From positions 1 through 64,000 of the forward strand of contig CAVTVA010000001.1 of the NCBI GenBank assembly GCA_963738185.1: a stretch of DNA of 64,000 nt. The letters run 5' to 3'. The DNA comes from AP-15 sp963738185 (GTDB lineage: Bacteria; Pseudomonadota; Alphaproteobacteria; ATCC43930; CGMCC-115725). The first letter of the stretch is position 1. Every line of letters begins with the position of its first letter. Positions 17,373 through 27,080 of this stretch are shown here, piece by piece. The translations under genes were made by a program, and so were the position numbers. A model generated the notes under the pieces. It was given only the letters and a program-made list of their open reading frames with translations. It ran no database searches and had not been told where the DNA came from.

Positions 17373-17609
17373 ATGGGTTCGATGTTCACCTGGGTGGCGG
17401 CGGCCGCCGGGATCGCCGTCTTGGTCGCGGTCGCGACAGCGATGGCGATGTTCTGGAACACGCTCGGCCCCTCGCAGATCAGCCTCGCCGGCTGGCTCGC
17501 GCTGTTTCTCGGGATTGTTCTGACCTTGGCCTTGGCCGCGGGATTGATGGCAGCGATGGTCATCAGCAACCGGCGCGGCTATGACGAAAACCCTCGACAC
17601 GATCTTTGA
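17373..17609 (+). CDS. Small two-helix membrane protein, unknown
   Basis: A 78-residue protein with two hydrophobic helices (FTWVAAAAGIAVLVAVATAM and LALFLGIVLTLALAAGLMAA) and a charged tail NRRGYDENPRHDL. The ATG at 17373 follows a strong GGAGGAGGG site. It lies 62 bases after the glycosylase gene and may share its transcript. I do not recognise a named family. Confidence 0.65.
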   Translation: MGSMFTWVAAAAGIAVLVAVATAMAMFWNTLGPSQISLAGWLALFLGIVLTLALAAGLMAAMVISNRRGYDENPRHDL

Positions 17610-17781
17610 GCCCGCGTTTGGGTGAACTCCTTCCGCAGCCTTGGGCATCTGGCAACTGCGGCTCAACCTCCGCTTAAGTTTGTAGGCGTCAACGCTCGTA
17701 TTCCGCAAAGAAATGGCGAATGCCGCTTGCGCTCCTGCGGAAGCCGATGCTAGGTGAGCAGCCTGCTGCGACGAGGGGCCC

Positions 17782-18237
17782 ATGTTGAAGAACTCGGCGA
17801 CATCCGCGCAAGACGCCAAGGCGGCGCCGAAATACGGGCGCGGCACCGGCGTGCCCAACCCGATCGACGTGCATGTCGGCAACCGTATCCGCATGCGCCG
17901 GCTGTTGCTCGGCATGAACCAGGAAACCTTGGCCAACGCGCTCGGGCTGACCTTTCAGCAGGTGCAGAAATACGAGGGCGGCGCCAACCGGGTCAGCGCG
18001 TCGCGGCTGTCGGCGATGGCCGAGATTCTGGGTGTCCCAATCTCGTATTTCTTTGGCGACCTGCGGGCGGAGGACGCCGAGATCAGCCCCGAGGACCAGC
18101 GCTGGCGCGAGCACCTGCAGCGGCCCGAAACAATCGAGTTCATCCGCCTCTATTACGCCATCCCGGACCCGAAGATTCGCCACCAGTTTCTCGAGATGAC
18201 CAAATCGCTCGCTGAATCGTCCGACGACAAATCCTAG
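17782..18237 (+). CDS. XRE-family HTH regulator
   Basis: A 151-residue DNA-binding protein. The HTH spans about residues 35-95: VGNRIRMRRLLLGMNQETLA, then LTFQQVQKYEGGANRVSASR and ILGVPISYFF, the pattern of a large alphaproteobacterial XRE group. The C-terminal part holds a short helical domain ending near EMTKSLAES. Targets are unknown. It sits 40 bases before asnB in the same direction and has a relative at 21459-21917, so the pair brackets asnB, the lipid kinase and the DUF1328 gene. Confidence 0.88.
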   Translation: MLKNSATSAQDAKAAPKYGRGTGVPNPIDVHVGNRIRMRRLLLGMNQETLANALGLTFQQVQKYEGGANRVSASRLSAMAEILGVPISYFFGDLRAEDAEISPEDQRWREHLQRPETIEFIRLYYAIPDPKIRHQFLEMTKSLAESSDDKS

Positions 18238-18276
18238 TGGCCCGAGCCGGCCGGCGGCTCGCGCGGGGGTAGCGGC

Positions 18277-20217
18277 ATGTGCGGGATCGCCGGGGTTGTC
18301 ACGGTCGGGACGGCGATGCCGCGCGCCGAGCTCGAAGGGCGGCTGTGGCGCATGATCGCGACCTTGCGCCATCGCGGGCCCGACGACGAAGGGGTGTGGA
18401 CCGACGGCCAGGCGGGGCTCGCCCATTCTCGTCTGTCGATCATCGATCTGTCGCCGGCCGGGCACCAGCCGATGGCCGGCGCCGACGGCAGCGTGTGGAT
18501 CACCTACAACGGCGAAATTTATAACTTCCTCGACCTCCGTCACGAGCTGGAGGCGCTGGGCTATCCATTTCGCAGCCGCAGCGACACCGAGGTGATCGTC
18601 AATGGCTGGCACGCCTGGGGTCCCGCGGCCTTTTCCCGGCTGCGCGGCATGTTCGCGCTGGCGCTGTGGGACCAGCGCACCCGGCGCCTGATTCTGGCGC
18701 GCGACCGGCTCGGCGAAAAGCCGCTCTATTGGGCCTGGACCCGATCCGGGCTGTTGTTCGGCTCCGAGATCAAGGCATTGCTCGCCTGGCCGGGGATGCC
18801 GCGAACCCCCGATCTCGGTGCGATCGACCATTATCTGACATTGCAATACGTGCCGGCGCCCTACACGGCCTTTGCCGGCGTTTGCAAATTGCCTGCCGCG
18901 CATTACCTGGTCTTCGCTCCGGCTGCCGGCGGCACCGCCGAGGAGCCCCGGCCGGTGCGCTATTGGCAGCTGCCGGCCGCGCGCGCCGCCGCGAGAGTGC
19001 CGCGGCCGGAGGAGCTGCGGCATGAGCTCGCGGCAAGGGTCGAGGAGGCGGTCCGGCTGCGCCTTTTGTCCGACGTGCCGCTCGGCGCCTTTCTCTCCGG
19101 GGGTGTCGATTCCTCGGCCATCGTGGCGATGATGGCGCGCGCCGGCGGCGGCCGGGTCAAGACCTTCTCGATCGGCTTCGCGGCCAAGGAATACGACGAG
19201 ACCCGCTATGCCCGGATGGTGGCGCAGCGCTATGGCACCGACCACGAGGAGCACATCGTCGAGCCCGACGCAGTCGCCGTGCTGCCGCGCCTGGTGTGGC
19301 ATTATGGCGAGCCGTTCGCCGACCCGTCGGCGGTCCCGACTTGGCATGTCGCCGAGCTGGCGCGGCGCAGGGTCACCGTGGTGCTGACCGGCGACGGCGG
19401 CGACGAGTGCTTTCTGGGCTATGGCCGCTATCGGGCGATGCGTTGGCTCGATCGCCTCGACCGGCTGCCGGGCTGGGGCCGGGAAGGGATCGCGCGCCTC
19501 CTCTCGCTGGCTCCGCCGCGGCTGCAGCGGCGGTTCAAGACGCGGCGCATCCAGAGCGCGCTGCTGGCGCCGCGTTCGAGGCCGACCGAGCGCTACGCGC
19601 CGACGATCGCGTTTTTTGCCGACGACGACAAGGAAGCGGGCTACGGCGAGGCGATGCACGGGCTCGTCGCGGGCTCGGTGCTCGACCGGTTCGAGCCGCA
19701 TTTCGCCGCGGCGTCAAACCTGGTGACCGGAGCCAACCGCTGCGATATCGGCAGCTATCTGCCCGACGACCTGATGGTCAAAGTCGACGTCGCCGGCATG
19801 GCGCACGGGCTCGAAGCGCGCGCGCCATTGCTCGACCATGTGCTGATGGAGTGGGCGACATCGCTGCCGGACGCGGTGAAGATGGCTGGCGGGGTGACCA
19901 AGGGCTTGTTCAAATCGGCGATGGAGCCTTACCTGCCGCGGCAAATCCTTTATCGGGCAAAGCGCGGTTTTGGCTGCCCGATCGACCGTTGGTTTCGCAG
20001 CGAGCTCAAGGACCTCGCCTATGGCACGTTGCTGGCGCAGAGCGCGCGGCAGCGCGGCCTGTTTCAACCGGCTTACACGCGCCGCTTGCTCGACGAGCAT
20101 TGCGCCGAGCGGGCCAACCACCACAACCGCCTATGGGCGCTGCTGATGCTCGAATTGTGGTTTCAAATGTGGGTCGACGCGCCCTCCGACATGGCGGTGC
20201 TGCGTCCCGCGGCCTAG
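18277..20217 (+). CDS. asnB: Asparagine synthase (glutamine-hydrolysing)
   Basis: A 646-residue class II amidotransferase. It begins MCGIAGVV, so the catalytic Cys follows the initiator Met. The glutaminase shows LAHSRLSIIDLSPAGHQPM and the synthetase the PP-loop FLSGGVDSSAIVA. It makes asparagine, or in some loci amidates sugars or peptides; no cell-surface cluster is nearby, so simple asparagine synthesis is likely. The TAG at 20215-20217 is followed at once, in the same frame, by the open frame of the diacylglycerol-kinase-like gene. Confidence 0.94.
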   Translation: MCGIAGVVTVGTAMPRAELEGRLWRMIATLRHRGPDDEGVWTDGQAGLAHSRLSIIDLSPAGHQPMAGADGSVWITYNGEIYNFLDLRHELEALGYPFRSRSDTEVIVNGWHAWGPAAFSRLRGMFALALWDQRTRRLILARDRLGEKPLYWAWTRSGLLFGSEIKALLAWPGMPRTPDLGAIDHYLTLQYVPAPYTAFAGVCKLPAAHYLVFAPAAGGTAEEPRPVRYWQLPAARAAARVPRPEELRHELAARVEEAVRLRLLSDVPLGAFLSGGVDSSAIVAMMARAGGGRVKTFSIGFAAKEYDETRYARMVAQRYGTDHEEHIVEPDAVAVLPRLVWHYGEPFADPSAVPTWHVAELARRRVTVVLTGDGGDECFLGYGRYRAMRWLDRLDRLPGWGREGIARLLSLAPPRLQRRFKTRRIQSALLAPRSRPTERYAPTIAFFADDDKEAGYGEAMHGLVAGSVLDRFEPHFAAASNLVTGANRCDIGSYLPDDLMVKVDVAGMAHGLEARAPLLDHVLMEWATSLPDAVKMAGGVTKGLFKSAMEPYLPRQILYRAKRGFGCPIDRWFRSELKDLAYGTLLAQSARQRGLFQPAYTRRLLDEHCAERANHHNRLWALLMLELWFQMWVDAPSDMAVLRPAA

Positions 20218-20243
20218 CCGTCGCGCTCGGGCGCCGGCTGTCC

Positions 20244-21195
20244 GTGCCGCGGCGGATTCTCGATTGTCGTCAACCCCGCGGCCGGCCGGACCGCGCGCTC
20301 CGCCGCCCGGCTGCGGCGCGTCCTCGCCGAGCTCGAGCGGCTCGGCTGCGCGGTGGTCATCCGCCGGACCGGCGCGCCTGCCGAGGCCGAGCGCTTGGCG
20401 CGCGAGGCGGAGCCCGGCTTTGATCTGATCGTCGCGGCCGGCGGGGACGGCACCGTCAACGAGGTGGTCAACGGCCTTGCCGGCTCGTCGCGGCCGATGG
20501 CCTTGCTGCCGCTCGGGACCGGCAATGTGCTGGCGCACGCCATCGGCCTGCCGTGCGCACCCGAAGCGCTGGCGCGGGTTATTGCCGAGGCGCCGCCGCG
20601 GCCGATCTGGCCTGCCTGCGCCGGCGACCGGCTGTTTGTCGCGATGATCGGCGTCGGCTTTGACGCCGAGGTGGTGGCGGCGCTCGACCACCGCCTCAAA
20701 CGCCGCGTCGGCAAGCTTGCTTTTGCCTGGGCGATCCTGTTGTGCCTGCGCCGATACCGCCGGGCCGAGTTCATCGTCGAGACCGACGGCCTGGTTCATC
20801 GGGCGGCCTCGGCCATCGTTGTCGTCGGCCGCTATTATGCCGGCCGCTTCGTGATCGCCCCCGAGGCACGGCTCGCCGACCCGCTGCTGCATGTCGTCCT
20901 GTTCCGCCGGGCGGGGCGGCTCGCGGCGCTGCGCGGCCTCGGCGCCATGATCCTGGGCCTTCTGCCGCGCCTGCCGGAGGTCTCGATCATCGCCGCGCGC
21001 AAGGTCAGGGTCGAGGCCGATGCGCCTGGCGGCGACCGGGGTCATCCCGCTCTGGTGCAGATCGATGGCGAGGTCGGCGGCCGGCTGCCGATCTTGATCG
21101 AGATCAGCAAATCGCCGTTGTTGCTGGTCGGCCCAGCCGCGCCCGCCGCAATTTTGCCTGGAACCGCTCCGCGGCCAGCTTGTTTGACGCAATAG
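20244..21195 (+). CDS. Diacylglycerol kinase family (YegS/LCB5-like), 5' end disturbed
   Basis: A lipid-kinase catalytic domain. FSIVVNPAAGRTARS is the first strand, AAGGDGTVNEVVNGLAG the ATP-site G-G-D-G-T motif and LPLGTGNVLAHAIGLP the second signature. The domain begins immediately after the asnB TAG in the same frame, and no ATG, GTG or TTG precedes the first strand. A GTG at 20244 in another frame would give MPRRFSIVVNP if one G of the run at 20251-20255 were dropped, so a one-base error or lesion is likely. A GTG at 20353 would lose the first strand. The product would phosphorylate a lipid at the membrane; its substrate is unknown. Confidence 0.75.
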
Positions 21196-21254
21196 CCACA
21201 TCCCAACCGACCAATTCAACTCACTTTCGGATGGGCCGGCATAGGAGGAGGAAG

Positions 21255-21431
21255 ATGCTCTACTGGGCACTCGTTTTTCTGATCGTTGCAATCATTGCCG
21301 GGGTCCTCGGCTTCGGCGGCATCGCGTTTGCTGCTGCGGGGATCGCAAAGATCCTGTTCTTTATCTTCCTGGTGATTTTCGTGATCGCGCTGGTGACGGG
21401 CTTTGCCGGCCGGCGGCGTCCACCGATTTGA
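21255..21431 (+). CDS. DUF1328 small membrane protein
   Basis: A 58-residue protein with two hydrophobic helices: YWALVFLIVAIIAGVLGFGG then AAAGIAKILFFIFLVIFVIA, and a basic tail GRRRPPI. The pattern L-x-F..A-x-I-A-G-x-L-G-F-G-G...A-x-I-A-K-I-L-F is the DUF1328/YtjA signature. Its role is unknown, though it is often linked to envelope stress. AGGAGGAGG precedes the ATG at 21255. It is convergent with the XRE gene. Confidence 0.88.
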   Translation: MLYWALVFLIVAIIAGVLGFGGIAFAAAGIAKILFFIFLVIFVIALVTGFAGRRRPPI

Positions 21432-21458
21432 GCCAGCCGGCAGTCCGATGCCGGCAGC

Positions 21459-21917
21459 TCAATCGGTAGCGAGCACCCGCGCCAGGAGGCTCAATGCCTC
21501 CTGGTGTCGCTCATTCGGAATCTGCGCGAAATTTCGCGCGAGCTCGAGGCACATCCGCTCGCGCGGGGTCGCCGAGCGGTCGTGGTCCTGCTCCAGGCCA
21601 TCAAAAAAATAGCTTACCGGCACACTCAGCACCTGGGCGATCTCAAACAGGCGGCCGGCGGAGACCCGGTTGATCGCCCGCTCGTATTTATGCGCCTGCT
21701 GGTAGGTCACTCCGATCAGGTCGGCGAGCTGCTGCTGGGTCAGGCCGAGCATGATCCGCCGTTCACGAACGCGGGCGCCAACATGGCGGTCGATGTCCTG
21801 GGTGCGGCTGGTCGAGCGGCGGGGCGCTGAGTTTGGGCGTGCCGACGCCTCGGCGCGGCCCTCGAGATGCGGCCGTTCGGCGCGCCCCTGATTGGTCGCT
21901 AGTTCCTGCTCTCTCAT
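21459..21917 (-). CDS. XRE-family HTH regulator
   Basis: A 152-residue regulator. After an Arg/Ser-rich head of about 45 residues comes the HTH: VGARVRERRIMLGLTQQQLA, GVTYQQAHKYERAINRVSAG and VLSVPVSYFF. The C-terminal helix RERMCLELARNFAQIP is typical of this group. It resembles the regulator at 17782-18237 closely enough to suggest a common origin. Its own promoter region (21918-22197) is shared with the divergent alpha/beta hydrolase gene; I see nothing else in those 280 bases. Confidence 0.87.
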   Translation of the reverse strand: MREQELATNQGRAERPHLEGRAEASARPNSAPRRSTSRTQDIDRHVGARVRERRIMLGLTQQQLADLIGVTYQQAHKYERAINRVSAGRLFEIAQVLSVPVSYFFDGLEQDHDRSATPRERMCLELARNFAQIPNERHQEALSLLARVLATD

Positions 21918-22197
21918 CTTGGTCCCTCGGTCAGGTCATAAAGCCCGTGTCCCGCGAGGGGGCACTCGATTCCGGTTCTGTGGAGGCCGCCGCCAGAACG
22001 GCGACGCTAGATCCGGCAGCCATGCTCAACCGCATGGTGCTGACGCATGGAACCGGTGCGATGTGTCAATTTTTAGGCGGCGTCGATCCTACCGCAGCGC
22101 ACCGCGCCGTTCACATCTGCGGCCTGCGCATGGCCTTCGCGTTGACACCAATCGGCGCCGATGATACCGACGGCGATCCGTTTTGAACTTGAGATCG

Positions 22198-22998
22198 ATG
22201 CCACGCATCTCGATCGGTGAATGCTCGCTCTACTACGAGCGGCAAGGCATGGGCTTCCCGGTCCTGTTCATTACGGGGCTGGGCGGGTTTGCGTCCTTTT
22301 GGCAGGATCAGGTCGCGGCGTTCGGTAAGCGGTTCGAGGTCGTGACCTTCGACCACCGCGGCATCGGGCAGAGCGATCCGGCGCGGATGGGCTACACCGT
22401 CGAGCGGATGGCGGTCGACGCCGTGGCCCTGCTCGACGCGCTCGAAATCCGCCGCGCCCATGTGGTCGGCCATTCGACTGGCGGTGCGGTCGCCCAGGTC
22501 ATGGCCATCGAGTACCCAAACCGGCTTGCCAGCGTCGTGCTGTCGGCGACCTGGACCAAGGCCGACGCCTATTTCCGCCGGGTCTATGCTTTGCGCAAGG
22601 AGATCCTGCAGCGGCTCGGGCCCAGCATGTATCTGCAATCCTCGTCGCTCTTGTGGTACCCGAGCTGGTGGATCGCCCGCAACAACGAGCGACTGCGCCA
22701 GATCGAGGCGCAGCACCTGGCGATCTTCGCAGCTCCGGAAATCGTCTCCAGCCGCATCGACGCGATGCTGGCCTTCGATCGCACCAGCGAGCTCGGTCGC
22801 ATCAAAACCCCGACCCTGGTGATCGGCGCCGAGGACGACATCGTCACCCCGGCCTATTTTTCCGAGGAGCTGGGCCGGCTGATCCCTGGGGCCGAGATCA
22901 AGCTGTTTGCCCGCGGCGGCCATTTCCTGACCCATGTCCGCGGCCGCGAGTTCAACGCCGCGGTTCTGCCGTTCCTGAGCTCGCATACGCCCGGCTGA
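22198..22998 (+). CDS. Alpha/beta hydrolase
   Basis: A 266-residue alpha/beta-fold hydrolase. The oxyanion region is LFITGLGGFASFW, the nucleophile elbow VVGHSTGGAVAQ with its Ser, the acid probably in VIGAEDDIVTP and the His in FARGGHFLTHVRG. The layout resembles RutD-like and 3-oxoadipate enol-lactonase-like enzymes. There is no signal peptide, so it acts in the cytoplasm. The ATG at 22198 is preferred over a TTG at 22183. The substrate is unknown. Confidence 0.86.
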   Translation: MPRISIGECSLYYERQGMGFPVLFITGLGGFASFWQDQVAAFGKRFEVVTFDHRGIGQSDPARMGYTVERMAVDAVALLDALEIRRAHVVGHSTGGAVAQVMAIEYPNRLASVVLSATWTKADAYFRRVYALRKEILQRLGPSMYLQSSSLLWYPSWWIARNNERLRQIEAQHLAIFAAPEIVSSRIDAMLAFDRTSELGRIKTPTLVIGAEDDIVTPAYFSEELGRLIPGAEIKLFARGGHFLTHVRGREFNAAVLPFLSSHTPG

Positions 22999-23073
22999 AC
23001 CAGCCGTTGCCGGCAATGCGCCAAGTGTCGGCGGGTTGGAGCGGCTTCCGAATGCGAGCCAAGACGGGTTGGA

Positions 23074-24006
23074 TCACAACTGACCGGTATAGGTTTCGAG
23101 CAGCCGCCAAGCCACCGGCCCGGCCCTCTCGCGCCAGCGCGCGTAGAAGCTGCCGAGCCCGCCCCGAAAGCCTGCGCTGTCCGCGATGGTGACCCGCATG
23201 CCGCGGCGCGCCAGCTCGTCGGCCCCGCCCGCATTAATCGCCTCGGTGTCCTGGCGCTGCAGCAGCGCATATTTTTCGGCGGTGCGCTCGATAATCTCTT
23301 GGAGGTTGCGCGGCAATGCGGCCCAGGCGCCGGCATTGGCGAGCAAGGTGAAGCCCGACCACCAATGGCCGGTCAGGCTGAGATGAGTTTGCACCTCGTA
23401 AAGCTTTAACGACAGCACGACGCCGAGCGGGTCGCTTTGGCCATCGAACCGGCATTCCTTCAGCGCATCGTACATCTGGTTGAACGGGACATAGCCGGCC
23501 TCCGCGCCAAAGGCCGCGAAGAAGTCGCGGGCAATGGCGCCGCCGGGGCTGCGGATCTTGAGCCCGGCGAGATCGGCGGCAGCCTGGATCGGGCGGGTGC
23601 GGGTGGTCAGGTGATGAAAGCCGTTCTGCAATGAGCGGCGGAACGCGTAGATCCCGTGCTGCGCCAGCTCGCCGCGGATCCGGTCACCGAGCGCGCCGTC
23701 GAGTGCCGCGAACACCGCCTTCGAGTCCGGAAAAGCGAACGGCAGCAGCGGCAAGGCGCTGGTCGGCGCGAGATCGCCGAGGGTGGCGCCAGCGACAAAG
23801 AATTCGAGCGCGCCGCGGCGCATGTCGGCGAGCATCTGGGGATCGGGGCCGAGCCGGCTTTCGGGAAACACCTCGACCCTGAGCTCTCCATCGGCTTCGC
23901 GGCCGATCGCCTCGGCCATTTCGGCCAGACGCCGGGCAGTGGGACTATGTTCGGGCTGGTTCAGACCCAGCCGGTAATGGAAGCGCGGCGCGTGATCTGC
24001 TGGCAT
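23074..24006 (-). CDS. TRAP-type (DctP) solute-binding protein, orphan
   Basis: About 310 residues with the DctP fold. LNQPEHSPTARRLAEMAEAI, VEVFPESRLGPDPQMLADM, LKIRSPGGAIARDFFAAFGA and the ligand-binding-strand sequence DGQSDPL are family hallmarks. Such proteins capture organic acids in the periplasm for a DctQ/DctM permease. Two oddities: no dctQ or dctM gene is in the window, and neither the ATG at 24006 nor the GTG at 24036 gives a signal peptide. The 5' end may be truncated or the protein may be a stray paralogue. Confidence 0.8.
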   Translation of the reverse strand: MPADHAPRFHYRLGLNQPEHSPTARRLAEMAEAIGREADGELRVEVFPESRLGPDPQMLADMRRGALEFFVAGATLGDLAPTSALPLLPFAFPDSKAVFAALDGALGDRIRGELAQHGIYAFRRSLQNGFHHLTTRTRPIQAAADLAGLKIRSPGGAIARDFFAAFGAEAGYVPFNQMYDALKECRFDGQSDPLGVVLSLKLYEVQTHLSLTGHWWSGFTLLANAGAWAALPRNLQEIIERTAEKYALLQRQDTEAINAGGADELARRGMRVTIADSAGFRGGLGSFYARWRERAGPVAWRLLETYTGQL

Positions 24007-24137
24007 CGGGCGATCATAATCGACCGCGGGCAGCACCGCAAAGCTGCGTCCGACCTGCCCGCCCCGTCGGCCGGGGAGGACGCATTCTCAGCGCTGTGGG
24101 GCGCCGCTGCCGCATCCCCGCGAGAGTTCCGCCGGCC

Positions 24138-24491
24138 TCACTCTTCGAGATCGCCGCCCGCCAACAGCGGTTCCCATATGGGAGCGAGGTCGGACAGCCG
24201 CGCCGGCGCGACCGCTTCTTCGTACAATAGCCGAGCCTCCGCCGCCGGGCCGCGGCGCCAGCCGAGCGCGGCCACGCGCACGCAGCGTCGATAACCCCGT
24301 TGCGGCGCCGCGACGGTGTCGCCGATCCGGACCACGTGGTTGGGTTTGAGCGCCGCAACCCCGTTGACCGTTACGACACCCGCCGCGCATAGCCGCGCGG
24401 CGAGCGAGCGGCTCTTGGCCAGGCGCGCGAACCACAGCCATTGATCGAGCCGGCGAGCGGTGGTCTCGCTTCGGCCGGCGGTGCTGCTCAG
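24138..24491 (-). CDS. RNA-binding S4-domain protein (HSP15-like)
   Basis: About 117 residues. The S4 domain reads RLDQWLWFARLAKSRSLAAR, then VVTVNGVAALKPNHVVRIGD, with a C-terminal tail ending EPLLAGGDLEE. HSP15-type S4 proteins bind stalled ribosomal or structured RNA. No ATG, GTG or TTG lies upstream of the domain in frame. A CTG at 24491 overlaps the helicase stop as CTGA, the normal coupling geometry, and an ATT at 24521 has GGAGGGG just before it. The true start is unresolved. The helicase-S4 order is conserved in alphaproteobacteria. Confidence 0.72.
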   Translation of the reverse strand: MSSTAGRSETTARRLDQWLWFARLAKSRSLAARLCAAGVVTVNGVAALKPNHVVRIGDTVAAPQRGYRRCVRVAALGWRRGPAAEARLLYEEAVAPARLSDLAPIWEPLLAGGDLEE

Positions 24492-26984
24492 GCGAGCTTC
24501 AACTCCCGCAGCTTGGCGAATGGATGCCCCTCCCGTGGCGGACCCGGCACCGGACGGCGCTCGGCGATTTGGCGATGGCGGCGCGGCCGCGCGACAAAAG
24601 TCTCGGCGCCGGCGTCAATCACTGCGCGATAGCCGAGAGCGGTGAGCAGCGGGCGCAATCGGCCGGGCTCGACACCGGCGATCGCGGCGAGCCGCGCGTC
24701 GGCCGCGAACGGGCCGTTGCGGGCGAGCTGCCGCGCCGCCGCGGCAAGCCGCTCCAGCCGGTCGGCGCGCAGCGCCAAGCCGTTGGCGACAAAACAGCCG
24801 AGCGCCGCATAGAAGGACGGTGGCACCGCCGGATCGATGTCGATGGCCTTGGCGATGCGCCGCGCCGGGGGCAGCTGCGGCATCTCCCGCCCGTGCCACA
24901 CTGCCCACAGCAGACCGCGAAAACGCACGGCCTCGGGCCGCAGCAGCGGCTCGACAAAGAAGGTTTCGGTGCCGAAGCGCACGCCCTGCCGGGAGAGTGC
25001 GGTGCGGTCGGCGCGGTCGAGCGTCGCCGCCTGGCGCGCCACATCGGCTGAGGGCAACGCGCCCAGCGCCTCGGCGAGCTGAAAGGCGAGACCGCGCCCA
25101 ACCCCGCCGAGCGGCAGGGCGGAGATCGCGAACAGCGGCGCGAGCCGGCGCTCGACCTCGGCACGGATAAATGCCGAGAGCCGCTGGCGGATTTTTTCAC
25201 GCGCCTCGCCCTCGACAAAATCGCCGGAAAGAGGTTCGGCCCGCGGCGTCAGCATCCGCTCGCCGGCGATCATGCGGCCGACGATCCCCCGGCGCCAGCG
25301 CACCATGCCCGCCGCATCGATCGCAAAGGCGGCATCGGCATCGGCGGCGAGGTGGCGCGCGCGGGCGGCGATTTCGCTGCGCAGCACCCGGTTCGCGGCG
25401 GCGGTCAGGGTCCGCATCTCGATCCCGTCGATGGCGTCCGCGACAAAGCGCAAGCCGTCGAGCCGGCCGACATAGGCGCCCTCGACGCGCACCTCGCCCA
25501 AGGCCGATACCGATGCCGAAAGGGTGTCGTCGGATCCCAGCCGGCGCACCAGGAAGGCCGAGCGGCGATCGACAAAGCGCTGGGTGATGCGGTCGTGCAG
25601 GGCGTCGGAGAGCCGGTCCTCGATGCTGCGGGCGCGCTCCTGCCAGGCGGTGGCGCCATCGACCCAGTCGGCGCGATGGGTGATGTAGGTCCAGGTGCGG
25701 ATATGGGCGATGCGCGCCATCAAGGTGTCGATGTCGCCCTCGGCGCAGTCGAGACTGGTCATCTGCGCCGCGATCCAGTCGGTCGGCAGCCGTTCTTCGG
25801 GTCCGGCGAGGTGACCGAAGATGTGCGCCAGGAGCCGCGTGTGAGTGTCGCTCATCACCTTGCGGAAGTCGGGGATTTGGCAGACCTCCCACAGGAGCCG
25901 CACCGCGCCGCGATGCCGGGCAAGCGCCGCGACCTCGCGGTTGCGGGCGAGCGCCTGCAGGGCGCGGTGGTCGTCGGCTTCGCGCGCCTGGACGAGGCCC
26001 GGGGCCGAGGGCCGCTCGTCGAGACTTCTTCAGGAGGGCGTCGATCGAGCCAAAGCGCAGCCGCGTGTTGCGCCAGTTGAGCCGGGTCAGCGGGTCAAAG
26101 CGGTGGGTCTCGACCGCCTCGACGATCTCGGGGTCGAGCGGCCCCTGCTCGGCGGTCGTGCCAAAGCTGCCGTCGCTCATATGGCGCCCGGCGCGGCCGG
26201 CGATCTGGGCAATCTCAGCGGCGGTAAGGCGCCGCGGCCCACGGCCGTCGAACTTGGCGGTGCGGGCAAAGGCGACATGGTCGAGATCCATGTTGAGGCC
26301 CATGCCGATCGCGTCGGTGGCGACCAGGTAATCGACCTCGCCGGCCTGGAACATCCCGACCTGGGCGTTGCGCGCGCGCGGCGAGAGCGCGCCCAACACC
26401 ACCGCGGTGCCGCCGCGCTGCCGGCGGATCAGCTCGGCCAGCGAAAAGACGTCGGCGACGGCAAAGGCGACGACGGCGCTGCGCGGCGGCAGCCGCGTCA
26501 CCTTTTTGTGCCCGGTGTAGGAGAGGGTCGAAAACCGCGGCCGGCTGACGTGCTCGAATTCGGGGACCAGGCGGCGCATCAGCGGCTTGATCGTGTCGGC
26601 GCCGAGCAGCATCGTCTCGGCTAGGCCGCGCGCGTGCAGGAGCCGCGCGGTAAAGACGTGGCCGCGCTCGGGATCGGCACACAGCTGAATTTCGTCCACC
26701 GCGAGAAAATCGACCGGCCGGTCGAGCGGCATCGATTCGACGGTGCACACGAAATAGGCCGGGTTCGGCGGCAGGATTTTCTCTTCGCCGGTGATCAGCG
26801 CGACCGCGCGCGCACCCTTCAGCTTGACGATGCGATCGTAATTCTCGCGCGCCAGAAGGCGCAGCGGAAACCCGATCATCCCGCTCTTGTGGCCGAGCAT
26901 GCGCTCGATGGCGAGGTGGGTCTTGCCGGTATTGGTCGGCCCGAGGACCGCGACGAGCCGCGCAGCGGGGCTGAACATGCCCAT
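24488..26984 (-). CDS. SUV3-like DEAD/DEAH-box helicase, frameshifted
   Basis: About 830 residues, read 26984 to 24488. The Walker A motif is LGPTNTGKTHLA, the DExH-type box FLAVDEIQLCADPERGH and motif VI QIAGRAGRH. It resembles mitochondrial SUV3 and the helicases found beside S4 proteins in alphaproteobacteria; it probably remodels RNA. The frame breaks near 26025: RFGSIDALLK continues as S-L-D-E-R in the next frame only if one A of the AAGAAG tract is removed, after which coding is clean to KLRELKLA. An extra base is the simplest explanation, since both halves are intact. The first 330 and last 470 residues both match the family. Confidence 0.82.
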
Positions 26985-27080
26985 AGGCTAGAGGTATCGG
27001 GTGCCGGGGGCTACAACGCAAGCGCAAAGCGGCGCAAACCTCCCCGATGCGTCGCTAAGCAGCGGCTCCCGGCGGGCCTC

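Noticed and set aside
18277..20217. Part of a lasso-peptide or surface-polysaccharide cluster because of asnB
   Set aside because: No precursor peptide, protease, glycosyltransferase or exosortase genes are nearby; ordinary asparagine synthesis is simpler.
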